The notes below the pieces were generated by a model. It was not told the origin of the DNA. It did no database searches and saw nothing but the letters and a program-made list of their open reading frames with translations. A DNA stretch of 64,000 nt from Pyrenula massariospora. Taxonomy: Eukaryota > Ascomycota > Eurotiomycetes > Pyrenulales > Pyrenulaceae. The stretch is from contig JAGFMI010000010.1 in assembly GCA_021030905.1 (NCBI GenBank), forward strand, positions 992,001 through 1,056,000, read 5' to 3'. Positions 24,786 to 37,060 of the stretch are shown here, in pieces (position 1 is the first letter of the stretch; each line of letters starts with the position of its first letter). The translations under genes and the position numbers were made by a program.

Positions 24786-26030
24786 ATGGGCGAGTCTAGG
24801 TAATACACCGTATTGCTTCTGCCTGGTGCAGTCTGCTGAAGGAGATTATGCTGACATTTCGTGCTACCCAGACACGAGCTCCTACAATGGCTGAATAGTC
24901 TGTTACAACTTTCAGTTAATAAAGTCGAGCAATGTGGAACAGGGTACGATCAGAACGTTGGCGATTCTTCCCATTCCCACCGTCTCAGAGAAGCTCCGAT
25001 TTACAGCGGCCTTGACGTGGTTCAGATGGCTAATAAAGGGTTCGAGATACAGTGCAGCCTACTGTCAGATAATGGACTCCATATACCGTGCGTTGACTCC
25101 TTGTCACCCTCTGCCGTATCCACAAATTCCACAATCGAGCCTTTGCGCCGAAGACAGTATCTATAAGAACAGGACTGATAATCCCTCTAGTGGATGTTCC
25201 GATGTCGAGGGTTAAATTCAATGTCAACACCGAATACCAGTATCTCTCAAACTTCAAAATTCTTGCGAGTACGTCTTCCACTTGCCTCCTACAACCCCCA
25301 CAATCACCCAGCGGATACCCACTGACGTCTTATCCACAGACATCTTCACCCGCCATAACATCGACCGCCCCCTCCACACGGAACAACTGATAAAATGCCG
25401 CATGCAAGACAACCTCGAATTCCTACAATGGTGCAAACGCCACTGGGACCAATATTTCCCCGGCCACGACTACGACCCGATCGCCCGCCGAAAAGCCTCG
25501 GGCGCACCGCTGGGCGGCCCTTCTACACCCGCAGCAGCATCAGGGCGCACCTCCGCCACCGCTCGCAGAGCCGCCCCAGCGTCCACCGTGAGACCGAAAG
25601 TCGGCGCGGGAGCGGGCGGGGTAGGCGGAGGCGCGGTGACGGCGGCGCTGAGGGAGGAGAACGCGGCGATGAAGACGACGGTCGAGGGGCTGGAGAAGGA
25701 GCGAGATTTTTACTTCAGCAAGCTGAGGGATATTGAGCTGTTGCTGCAGAATGCGGTGGAGGAGAATCCGGAGCTGGAGAAGGAGGAGAATGGGCTGATC
25801 AAGCATGTACAGGCTATTCTGTATAGTACGGAGGTATGTCGTTTCTTCCTCTTTCTTCTACGCGTGAGGGAACGCGGTCTTGCGGAGCTATTATCAACCA
25901 AGCCACCACATCCGTCTCTCTAGCAATCATACAAAACGCTGACAAATTCTTCTACCACCAGGAGGGCTTCGAAATACCCGAAGAAGGCGCCGTCCCAGAA
26001 GGAAACGGCGAGGATCTTGAAACTTTTTGA
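24786..26030 (+). CDS. BIM1: EB1-family microtubule plus-end binding protein (BIM1/Mal3)
   Basis: Six exons give 253 aa: 24786-24799, 24872-24943, 25053-25087, 25191-25268, 25340-25833 and 25962-26030. All phases agree. The calponin-homology domain (residues 1 to about 105) reads ELLQWLNSLLQLSVNKVEQC, then CQIMDSIY, DVPMSRVKFN, YQYLSNFKIL and NLEFLQWCKRHWDQYFPGHD. A basic Pro/Ala linker leads to the EB-homology coiled coil (TVEGLEKERDFYFSKLRDIE, LLQNAVEENPELE). The protein ends in an acidic DLETF rather than the animal EEY tail. The family tracks growing microtubule ends and aids spindle positioning. The first coding exon is only 14 nt and the third 35 nt, so automated prediction can easily miss the start. 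Third-position bias flips from C to G near 25600. Confidence 0.95.
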
Positions 26031-26657
26031 GCCCAAAGTCAGCGAGCGTTTTCTCTTGGGCTGTAAGAGCTTGCATACCTACAGACCTACATCGGGCACT
26101 GATCAGGTGAACTTGCCCCTCTTGGAGGCAAACTTCCATGGACAGACCCCCTTTTATAGATGAGATAAGACGAGACGAAATAGTTTATCAGATACCCTTG
26201 TCCCTTGTCCTTGCCCTCCTATGTTCTCCTAATCTCGGATAGAATCCATTACAGCTCTGCAATGCTCGGGATGTGTGGATTTCTTTCCACCAGCTACATG
26301 GAATTGAAAGCGTGTGGCTTTGCAGCCAGAGTTTGAGGACTCGTCTTTCACAGAGATTCCTACTCCACGGCCTGACATTGTCTTACAGCTTCTAGATTCA
26401 TTGCTCCACTCTGATGGCCCTCGAAACAAGATTCATAGAAAAATATAGAGACGAAACCCCTTCCATGTGGAACTAACACCAAGTACAATGTATGCCAGCT
26501 CAATAGATATGTGCCTAACATGTACTCAGAGCAGATACTAGAGACGCCCCATCACCTCCGCGAGCACCAACCAGTCCTATGATAGGCAATATCAATACTC
26601 CCAAAGCCCCTAAATAAGTCACCACATCCCCTGCCCCACCACCTCATAACCCTCCCA
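26031..26657. other. intergenic 627 bp, convergent 3' ends
   Basis: Sits between the BIM1 stop and the stop of the minus-strand unknown gene. No gene seen. Confidence 0.5.
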
Positions 26658-28918
26658 TCAACCCCTTTCGCTCTCAATTCTCAAACCCTCACTCTCGCCC
26701 CTCAATTCTTCCATCTCCTCCCGCATCTCCACATCGACCCACTCATCCCCTTCCCCTTCCACACCCACATTCTCTTGCCCGCCAGTAGCCTTGAACGGCC
26801 TCCGAGCAAACCTTCCTCTCCGCGGCGTCGTGTCCACATTCGGACTCAGTTCCTTCAGCTCCACCTCCTCAGCATCTCTTCCTCCCGTCAGAGAAATCAC
26901 GTCTTGCCCCTCTTCACTACCTCGGCCGCCTCCAATATCCACATCAGCATTCACCAGCATACTCTCCCCAGCATCCACATCTCTATCATCATCCACCCCA
27001 ATCCCCATCTCAAACTCCTCACCATCCATCTCCTTCATCATCTCGAGCGCCGGCCCGATATCCACACTCTCCTCCGACGGCTCCTTCGGCTCCTGCTTCA
27101 CCTGCCCAACCGGCGTACGATAACCATACCCATACCCGTACCCGTACCTCTCCGGAGTCTCCAACCACCTCCTTCCCCCCTTCTCCCTCCTGACCCTCTT
27201 CCTCCTCTCCAACCCCCCACCACCCCCAGCCTCCGCCCCCGGGATCGGACTACTTGCCCACCCCCTCCCCCTCTTCACCACCTCCTTCTCCACCCGCCTC
27301 AACCGCCTCCCCCCACCACCACCAACCCCCACGCTCGCGGCCAAAAAATTCGTATCATAGCTCTCGCGGATCATCCTATCCGGGCTCGGCGGCCGCAGCA
27401 GCCTCAGCGTCTGGTCGCTGGTCTCCAGCCTCTTCAGCAGGCCCAACTCTTCGTTCCTCCGCACCGACGCCGAGGTCGCGAAGCTCGGTGCTGCGGGTCC
27501 TTGGGAGGATGGCTTCGAGGAGGTAGGGTGGTGGGGCGCGGAGGCCGAGGTGCCGGGGCGGCGGGGCGTGGTGCTCGCGGTGTGTGGTTCCAGCGCAGGG
27601 TGTGGTGTGGGAGATGGGGCTGTACGGGGACGGCGCAGGGGTGGGGATTTGAGGATGGGTAGTGGGGAGCCTGTTGGGTCGACGCGGGAGAATGGGTGCG
27701 GTGGGGCGAGGCCGGGGGATGGAGTAGGCGCAAGGTGGGCTAGTCTGTGGAGGGGCGTTGGGGGGTTTCGGATGTTGGCGTAGGGGTGGAGGGGGAGGTT
27801 GAGGGAAGATGGTTGGGGACTCATGCTGGAAGGTGGGATGTTCTCTTTGTTGCTGTTGCAAGAGGAGGGATAGGCAGGCGGTGGAAAGTGACTGGGGTAA
27901 TAGCCACGCTTGAATTTGGCGGACTCGGCGGCGGCGCGGGCAGGGCTGCTGAGGAAGATGGTTGTGGGGCGGTTGTCTGGGGTTGATGATAAATTTTGGT
28001 CCGCTGGCGGTGCAAGAGCTGATATGGTATCCATTGGGTCGGGAATTTCTTCGCTTGGTGGCGGCAGAGGAGGTTCCGGATCGTGGTCGAGGACATCTTC
28101 GAGCCAGGCATCAGTGGCGGAGACACCGAGACGCCGCATGGGTCGTTCAAGCTCGGTTCGAGTCATGGGGTACGGGAGTGGGATGCCGTAGTGTGAGGTC
28201 AGAAGGGGAGAGGATCCCGAGGTGCTGTGCTGTGAATCGTCTCGATTCTCATCGTTTCTGCCGTCTGAAGTCGTGGTTGAACGGGCCTCAGAGAAGGGTG
28301 GAAATATGGACATGCGAATATCGTGTGCAATCTGATCTTGAGTGGGAGGGTGTGTACCAGGCGCAGCCGGTGAGGCAAAGCCACTACTGATGGGCTCGTG
28401 TTGCTCGTCTTCCGGCATTGTCTGATCTTTATCAATCGCCATCTGAGGAAGCATCGGAGATCCAACGACTATGGGTTCTCGTACGTCAACATCATAGCCT
28501 GCGAACTGAGGAGGTATCGTAGAGTATCGCCAATCTGCATTGATACCGCTACGCGGCCGGGGGACGGGAGACTCGTTGGGCGCCCCGGAAACAGGAAGCC
28601 TGGATGCAATAGACCCACATGGCGAGCTGGCAAATGCCATGTCCTTTTGTAAGTGTGTCTTCGCGTCTTGAAAGATTCTCTGCATCTGTGTACTATGGCT
28701 CGGCGTTGCGGCCGTACGGAGAAGGGGCGATGGTTCAACACGTTTGCGTCTGATGTTGGCTGCTGCTGAGCGAGCGGTGCCTGGGACGGCTGGATTGGTT
28801 GTTAGCTAAAATAAATTTGTTTACAGATCTGGGTAAGGAGTTTGTAAGGCGAAGATTTGCGCCAACCTTGACCGTCTTGACCCTGAGGGCCTTTGCGTGG
28901 CGTGATGTGTGAATGCAT
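26658..28918 (-). CDS. basic, low-complexity protein of unknown function, probably nuclear
   Basis: Two exons (28918-28867 and 28789-26658) give 727 aa; the intron is about 77 nt with a GCTAAC branch and CAG acceptor. The donor could be GTTGGC at 28866 or GTCAAG slightly upstream; both keep phase 1. The joined N-terminus reads ITPRKGPQGQ and then AVPGTARSAAANIRRKR, a short conserved-looking segment with a nuclear-localisation-like RRKR. QRIFQDAKTHLQKDMAFA may form a helix. The remainder is Pro/Ser-rich with basic RRLRR and KRRKRVRR clusters, a GYGYGYGY run from a hexanucleotide repeat near 27123-27150, and an acidic C-terminus. I do not recognise the family. Many SP/TP sites suggest cell-cycle kinase control, which is inference only. 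The coding strand flips from C-rich to G-rich near 27500. Confidence 0.75.
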
Positions 28919-29270
28919 CTTCGGTTGAGGTCTGTCAAGCGGAAAGATGACCGATCGTCAAGATGGTTGACCACTGGTCTTCAATTCGAAGTCTACAATG
29001 CAGCTGATGGTTCTCGTAGCATTTTTGAAGTAATAGACAAGACTTCGGTACATAGAAAAGCAGAACGTAATGAAAATGGAAAGGACGTCAAGTCCGCCTT
29101 CCTTTTGGACCTGTGAGCGAATATTACGGAAAGGGCGAAAGAGGAAAGGGAAGGTCTAGATGAAGAAGTTTCACGAGCCATGCACTTGCGTACTATGCAG
29201 TCCCCTAGAAGCACTTGCCCTTGGAGCACTGGAGCGATCGATTTCGTCAGTTACCTTCTTAGACGGCCAA
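28919..29270. other. intergenic 352 bp
   Basis: Promoter side of the basic protein gene and 3' side of the SDR gene. Nothing else is seen. Confidence 0.45.
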
Positions 29271-30468
<1,198 letters not shown>

Positions 30469-33426
30469 GGCAGCTCAGATGAGGTAAGTTGCGGTTAGCA
30501 CTCTGAAATATAATTTTGGCCGACGGAAGTTTTTGTACTTTGCAATTTCAGACTTAACGCGTCTCCTCTCACACAGAGTCGGAGAGATCTCTACTAGTCT
30601 CGAGCTCACACAGGGTTGAATATCAGAAATCGTGATGGATCTGATGAGTAGCTATGCGCCCGCTAGGGTCGTACTTGGAGACCCAGGCTCCTTTCGTGCG
30701 GGGCGCCTCAATTTATCCTGGCGAAGAGGATCTTTTATCTCTCCAAAAAACGGCAGGCACTTCTTAATCCGTATAAAATGGTAGTATCAATTAATTGTCC
30801 CACAACGGCCTCTATTGTATCTCTGTCTCAAAAGCCTCTCCAGCCAGTTCATACACCTGTTACATCCTTAAGCGACAAGGTAACGGCGCACTCTTATAGC
30901 TGTGTTGAAGGCACCTTTTCTCTTGTCCTTCACTGGACATGTCAGATCTACGCTGTGCATTTCTTCCTCCCGTAGCTTTCATCACCTTTCAGAGCGTAAA
31001 GTAAGCCGAGAATTATCGACTTCAGTTTCAGCGCTGCACCTCGTTCTACCCATAATGACGATGCCTTGAAACGCCTAGCTTTTCGGAAGGGAAATGCTGT
31101 TCTGGTTCAAGTCGGACCAATCAATGCCAGCTAGAGATTCAAGACCTTCAGTCTTCCCCTTGAGGATGCGTCATTAATACCTGGCTCCACTGAGATCACA
31201 GCGATTACTGTTGTAGACGAGTGACTGTTCAGCATGGTACAAGTAATAGTGCAAAAACGACAACAATATTTCTCCATACGGACCCAGTCTGCCCACTCCC
31301 GGGCGGTGTATGAAAAGATGTCTGTTTCGTTCAAAAAGCAAGCAATTGGGATCATAGCCTAGGGAGGAGAACTATCCCATGTAGTGCTGATCGGCTATCC
31401 CATCTATACACAAGTGCAACGCAGCCGACTACAGACAAGTTCTGAAATAGGGCCAAGATGCTTTTTAAAGCTCGATAGCCGCTCGACAATATAGGGTCAG
31501 AATTTCAACAAAGGTGCAAGCTATGATGATTGTTGATCGAATGCTCTTAGGGTGGAAGTGAGGTTTGATACAGATAGGACGGCTGCTCTGGGTACTGAAC
31601 ACCTGTAGTACGGAGAGTCGCAAGTTTAATGGTATGGACTGTACATTCAATTCTTTTATAGCCATCTACAGAGTGTGAAAGGACGTGAATACATGCATAA
31701 GCTGTTCCTATACCCACAATTGTTTTGATGCTTTGCTTGCTAGTTTCGATTTTGTCGTGGCCGTCAATTGGGCTACATACACACCCAAGTTTTTGTGACT
31801 AAGTCTTCATTTCCAGCTCATTTGGTCTGTTAAATAGACCTATATTTACCCGTGAAATAAACACTATACGTTGGCAAGCAGACCCCGCAACTCGAGAATT
31901 GCCTCAGCGCCGTAGAGTGAAGATGCCATTTTGCCTTGTCTGGATGATCCCTCCAAATATTTTCTCTCTAATAGCTCTCGTTGGCCCATGAAAGGTTATC
32001 TGGTCTCTATTTAGGCACCCATTTATTGTGTAGATAGTACGTCGTCGTCAGTCTGTCAGAGATCATCTCGGAGCGGTTGATCTGATCGGAGTCTTGACAA
32101 CGTTAGGAATGTCTTTCTCGTGTTTTAGGCTCGGGATTCACGATCACCAATCGAGATGAGAATGGTCTATTGGATCTGAACCTTCGCTTTGAGCCCGCTG
32201 GCGTAGCACGATAGGTTGGCGATGGAATCTTGTGAGCAGACTCAGCAGAGTATCCAAATCGATAGCTATACTGCGTATGCTTAGGACAGTTGGCAATGAT
32301 CGCGCTTCCGTTGGTGGATTGAGAAAGAAGGGCTAGACCATTTAACAGGAGAAGATCTGGAGCCGGCCCTCGCGACGGCGAATATCCTCCACTGGCAAGC
32401 AGCTGGCAGGTCTAGCCTTGCACTAAGTGTAAGCAAGATCATCAAAGTTGAGAGGGATCGCTTCCGGAATAATCGATAGCCAATGAGAGTCTTCTCAGCA
32501 ACGATGCAGTGTGATAGAACCAACAAAAGAAATTCATGATGATTTTTGCTTTTGACAGACAAGGAAAGCTGTTGCTCTACAATCTCTGCCGTGCCTTCGG
32601 CTTGAGGTTCTCTCCAACGACCTCTCCGTGATACATAGTCAGGCTTTTTGCCGTGTCGATGTTCAAGTCTGTATCACTGCCCTCAGGATCGCGCCTAGAT
32701 GCGTTAAAAGACATCAAAATAGACTCTGTTACAATGTTCAAAAATGGCATATGATGCTCGGGGACCTGAAATCCCCTTGGTCCCCGATGCGTGGCGGCGG
32801 GAAGAGCCGGTGGCTGTAAAGCCACCTTGGCCCCATGCGTCCGCGATCTTGCAGTGCGGCTCACGGCATGCCTAGGATTGGTTACGATCAGGACGCCTGC
32901 TTCGGGGACCTGATCGGGCTTCAATCGCGGCCCTGGATATCGACCCTTTTCAGCATCTGCGAGTCATACGCGATCTTGATGTCTCAACCTTATACATCGC
33001 ATGGTGGCTATTGAGAATCGTGTCCGGATTGTCAGCCGAAAAGCCTTTGACTAAGTTGTTTTTTATAAAGCTAAAAATAGACTTCGACTCAGCTGGTCGT
33101 CAGAATGTCCAAGCTGTCGGGTCCACTGCCCCTGTGCTTGGAGAAGTTGACCCACAACAGCGAAACCTACGTATTTCGTCAATTTTGGTGTGAATTTCCA
33201 CGAATGGCGATTCTAGCAGGCAAAGGTGACGGCTGCCCTTGTGGATCCGCTTCCCATAGGGCGTGAGAGCTGGTTGGAGTAGACACAAGTGGTGTTTCGT
33301 TTTTCAACAGGGTTTAGCTTTGCCAGCCTTGCAGGCGGGGAATCGACACATCAAAAGCATCCAACGTGACAAGTCACAGGATAGAGCTGCAGATTAAAAA
33401 TTGATCTCAGGAGAGCCGTCTCTAAG
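30469..33426. other. intergenic 3 kb between two damaged genes
   Basis: No supportable gene. The part near 32755-32915 is GC-rich and holds two copies of CGGGGACCTGA and one TCCCCG. It could be the distal promoter of the HET gene. The remaining open frames are short and lack domains. Confidence 0.45.
32759..32913. promoter_or_regulatory. CGGGGACCTGA elements upstream of the HET gene
   Basis: CGGGGACCTGA occurs at 32759-32769 and again at 32903-32913. An inverted TCCCCG lies at 32781-32786. The CGG ends resemble half-sites of Zn2Cys6 regulators, and the G-run resembles a stress-type element. The same nonamer, in reverse, lies in the ABCG promoter at 40563-40571. Function is inferred only. Confidence 0.35.
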
Positions 33427-35695
33427 ATGGGTGCGGCAAATTCGATTTCTGATATTAACCTGCCATCCTTAGATGATCCAGAATACGAAGAGAAATTACA
33501 ATGCCATCATGATGACCTGGAACTAGAAGTGAAATGGATGGCCCAACAACAAGAATTGCAGAAGAAAGGGATGATCCAAGCCCCTCTTTATGAGCCAACG
33601 TCGTCAGAGAGAATCTACGAGGCTTTGCGTCCCGGTGACGTCCGGATATTGCGACTTGAGCCCTCGCAAAACATATATAGCCCCGTGGTAGGGACGCTGG
33701 AAGTTTATTGCTTAGACGATCGCCCTATGTACGACGCGTTGTCTTATGTTTGGGGCGATCCGAAAGAGACTCGACCTGTTCAGCTACGGATCGGCGAAGG
33801 ACGATCCAAGGACAGAAGGAGGGCCAGTAATTCTAATATCGTTGAAAAACTGGTCACGACCAACCTTGAGGCAGCCTTACGCCACATTAGATTTAAGTCA
33901 CGTGACAGAATGATCTGGGCTGATGCTTTGTGTATAAATCAGGACGATATACTCGAGCGCAACCACCAGGTCCAGGTGATGAAGAACATTTTTGTGCAGG
34001 CAAAGACCGTAAGAGCATGGCTTGGTCTCGCGGAAAATCCGCGGAAAATCAATTTGGAAACGATGTTACAGACGTTCAACTCTTATGTAAAGGCACGACG
34101 GAGGAGTCGTCGATTGCAAGAAAGGGACGGGGTGCGGCATTTTCCAGGGATCCTTTCTTCTATGGATTGAGAGAAATAGCCTTCCGACGATGGTGGAACC
34201 GCCTTTGGATCATTCAAGAGGTCTTACTGGCCAAGAAAGTGATGCTTCACTGTAGCTCTGCCTCAGTTGCTCTTGACGATGTTCTACGTGTTGTAAATGC
34301 CGTTTGCCAAGATGGGGAAGTTTGGTCACAGTTTGGCCAGTACTTAACAAAAGATAGCCGAGGCGATACCGATTTCTTTAATCTTTATATGGTAGTTGAA
34401 CGTCTCCGCTCTATCCATTCTCTTTACCAGCAAGTGAAACGGCACGATGACCCTCACTTCTTCCTGCAACTCATTATACGATGCCAATCGCTTGAGGCTT
34501 CTGAGGAAAGAGATAAGGTCTACGGCCTCCTTGGACTTGCTCCACGCGGCTTTGATCTTGTTCCAGACTATAACCTCTCTCTCAAACAGGTGTTTTGCAA
34601 GGCTACTATCAGTTTCATGAAGGCTTTCGGGAGCTTGCGCGTCATACACGACTCAGTATACGGCAATGACTTCTTGCGCAGTGGTTTGGATCCTCAGACC
34701 ATTCCGGAAAGCATTCAAAGAGTGATGGAATGGAGCTCGCTTGAACCCAGAATGCTTAGATGGGGTGAACTTCCATCGTGGTGCCTAGATTTCCAAAGAA
34801 TGCTTGCTTTTCTTGAAGACTCAGATCGCGAACCAGAGTCGGCGCGACGTCGACTATTATACGACAATGCTTTCGACGCGTGTAGGGATAATATTCTCCA
34901 GTGCTCAGAGCTTCTGAATGAAGACCTGAACCAAGATTCCTTGATTACACATCATGGACGCGAGTTTTCCATTGCAATACCTCTGCAACCTTCGAAGTTG
35001 GAGGACGGCACAGTACTATTATTGAAAGGATGTGTACGCGACCAGATCCTGTGCGCACACCCAAAATCTTGCTATCGGCGCAGTGTATCTGAGCTTCATG
35101 TGAGATCTGGTATGCCTGATGAGGTTCTCGAATGGTATTGGTTCTGGCGCAATCATTACGCAAATATTCCACCAGAGGCATTTTGGTCGACAATGTTTGG
35201 TGGCATGAATCTGGCAAAATCTGTAGATTCCAACTCAATCTCCTTGCCTACTCAGCCAGAGGATGTATGGAAGTTGATAACATCGCTCTCTGAGCATCAG
35301 CCTACAGATCTTTGCCATCCAAAAGCAATCCTTAACCGAAATCTTGTCTTCACGCATAATGGCCACATAGGGCTCGCCCCATTGTATACTAAATCTGGTG
35401 ATATGGTTGCTGATTTTGCAGGTAAGAGGAATCAAGTTGCGACCTAGATCTACTTCCTTGCTAGATTGATATAGCACAAAGATACAAGACACTAATTTTG
35501 CCAGGGGGAAATCATCCATTCATCGTACGACGTCATATTCGGAATCATACTATGTTTACAATCGTCGGTGAATGTTATATCCATGGGATGATGGAAGGAG
35601 AGGCATTTAATAAGATGGAGACCGCTGGAAATGAAGCTCAACGGCTTGAACAGAGTAGCCTTGGTAAGATGTGGCAAGATATGCTCATTCTCTGA
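33427..35695 (+). pseudogene. HET-domain (heterokaryon incompatibility) protein, frameshifted
   Basis: The N-terminal part carries HET-domain blocks: YDALSYVWGDP (102-112), IWADALCINQ (163-172) and VRAWLGLAENP (195-205). Downstream the next block, RRWWNRLWIIQEVLL, is in a different frame, as is the signature SLEASEERDKVYGLLGLA. The two frames join exactly if one copy of an 11-bp tandem duplication is ignored (CGCGGAAAATC at 34029-34039 and 34040-34050). As it stands, translation stops at 34170 after 247 aa. A 3' intron (35422-35504, GTAAGA...CAG) leads to the usual HET C-terminal block GGNHPFIVRR and GECYIHGMMEGEAF, ending at 35695. HET proteins trigger death after fusion of unlike hyphae. 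The truncated product would keep much of the HET domain, so residual activity is possible. Confidence 0.85.
34029..34050 (+). repeat. 11-bp perfect tandem duplication in the HET gene
   Basis: Two adjacent identical copies of CGCGGAAAATC. Because 11 is not a multiple of three, it shifts the reading frame exactly where the two halves of the HET gene part. Confidence 0.95.
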
Positions 35696-37060
35696 GATCT
35701 GGAGTGATCAGATCCTGAAAGGTTCCTGGTGGTGATCACTACAAAACTTCCGTGAGAATCATTCGATTGGTTTGTACAACTCAACTCGATTCGGGCTGAA
35801 AGATCTGCACACCAATCGGCTCTCAGACCTGCTCCACGGCTCCTTCGAGGTGGCAATTGCAGCAAGCAGCAGGAAATTCTCGCAAACCTGCGTTGGAAAA
35901 GTCGGAAACGAGCAAGAAATCAGCGCAGCACGGCCGCCATTGCTCCTTTGGGAAGTGGTGGCAATCTTCTAACAGGGAACTGCTTCGGGGTCTCGCAGTA
36001 GATTTTATCCCCATTTAGAAGTGATCACGGCAACCTCCGTTGACCGTATCTGCAACCTCGGGAGGTATTTGATGGGCTAACACCTCGACGTGTCTGCTTC
36101 ATGGCTCGAAGCTTCGGTCTAGACTGCCTTCTTGGTGGCCTTCGTTCTAACTTTGCGCCATCCGTGCCGCTCCCGGTTTGATCTAAAATTTCGACGACAG
36201 CTTGACCACGAGCCAACCTCGACTAACCAGAGGCAGCATTCCCATAGTCCGCTTTCCAAGACGCCTTATCAAGAGTCCAACAGCGATAAGCTCTCTACAT
36301 CTTTAGCAGCAACACCACCTTCCCTCTAAAGGCTATCGGGCCCCTCATCGTTTCTGAGACCATTTCTCGACAATGAGAGTCTGCCGACTGCCGAACGTGC
36401 AGTTCAATGGTTTTTGGGGCCGTCTCAAGGCAGAGCGACCTGATACGGTCACTGCTGCCGTTGCGATCAACCTTGTGGTCCCATACCCCCTGCTTTTGTT
36501 ACACAAGATCCTGAAACAAAAGTGGACGCGCGTACCAACGCAAGGCATACACTTTGACGGATTAGGACATAGAAATTACCTTTTTAGTTTGAACGTCTTG
36601 GAAATACAGTAGAGAACCATTGTTTTGAATGGTCTTTTTTATTTCAGAGAGAATTGAGAAGAGATTAGTATTATGACCATGAATATCATTTTAGTAGTAG
36701 ACATATGTTCAATGCTCTATATATGCTATGTTCCTGGTATCGATGGCGTGAATAACGGTCATTTCATGTGATCTGTTGACCCACATGGCAGTATGTCCAA
36801 AAAATGAAGTTGCGAGATCATCAATCCTTTCTCAACCAAAATTTGTCCCACGAGTGATTCCAAGCCTATCCAAATGTGATCCATGCAAGCCAATCAATCA
36901 CTCAAAGTTGCTGTACATGAAAGATTCCCCGCCAAAATGCAACGCACGGTGTCGTCCGCCAAGGTAAATACCCAAATAACGCATATGCCAAGCGTTCGAA
37001 AATTCCATATCCATCCAATCCCCGTCAAATTTTCTCTCTCTCAAACACCTTCGCGTTTTT
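35696..37060. other. intergenic 1.4 kb, convergent 3' ends
   Basis: Sits between the HET gene and the 3' end of the Zn2Cys6 gene. Small open frames only; no gene called. Confidence 0.5.

Noticed and set aside
26775-27662. 295-codon plus-strand open frame
   Set aside because: Antisense shadow of the basic protein gene; Pro/Arg/His repeats only.
34087-34147. An intron explaining the HET frame change
   Set aside because: The strong GTAAAG donor with the TTCCAG acceptor (61 nt) does not restore frame. Combinations that do need weak sites or a 38-nt intron, while the 11-bp tandem duplication explains the shift exactly.
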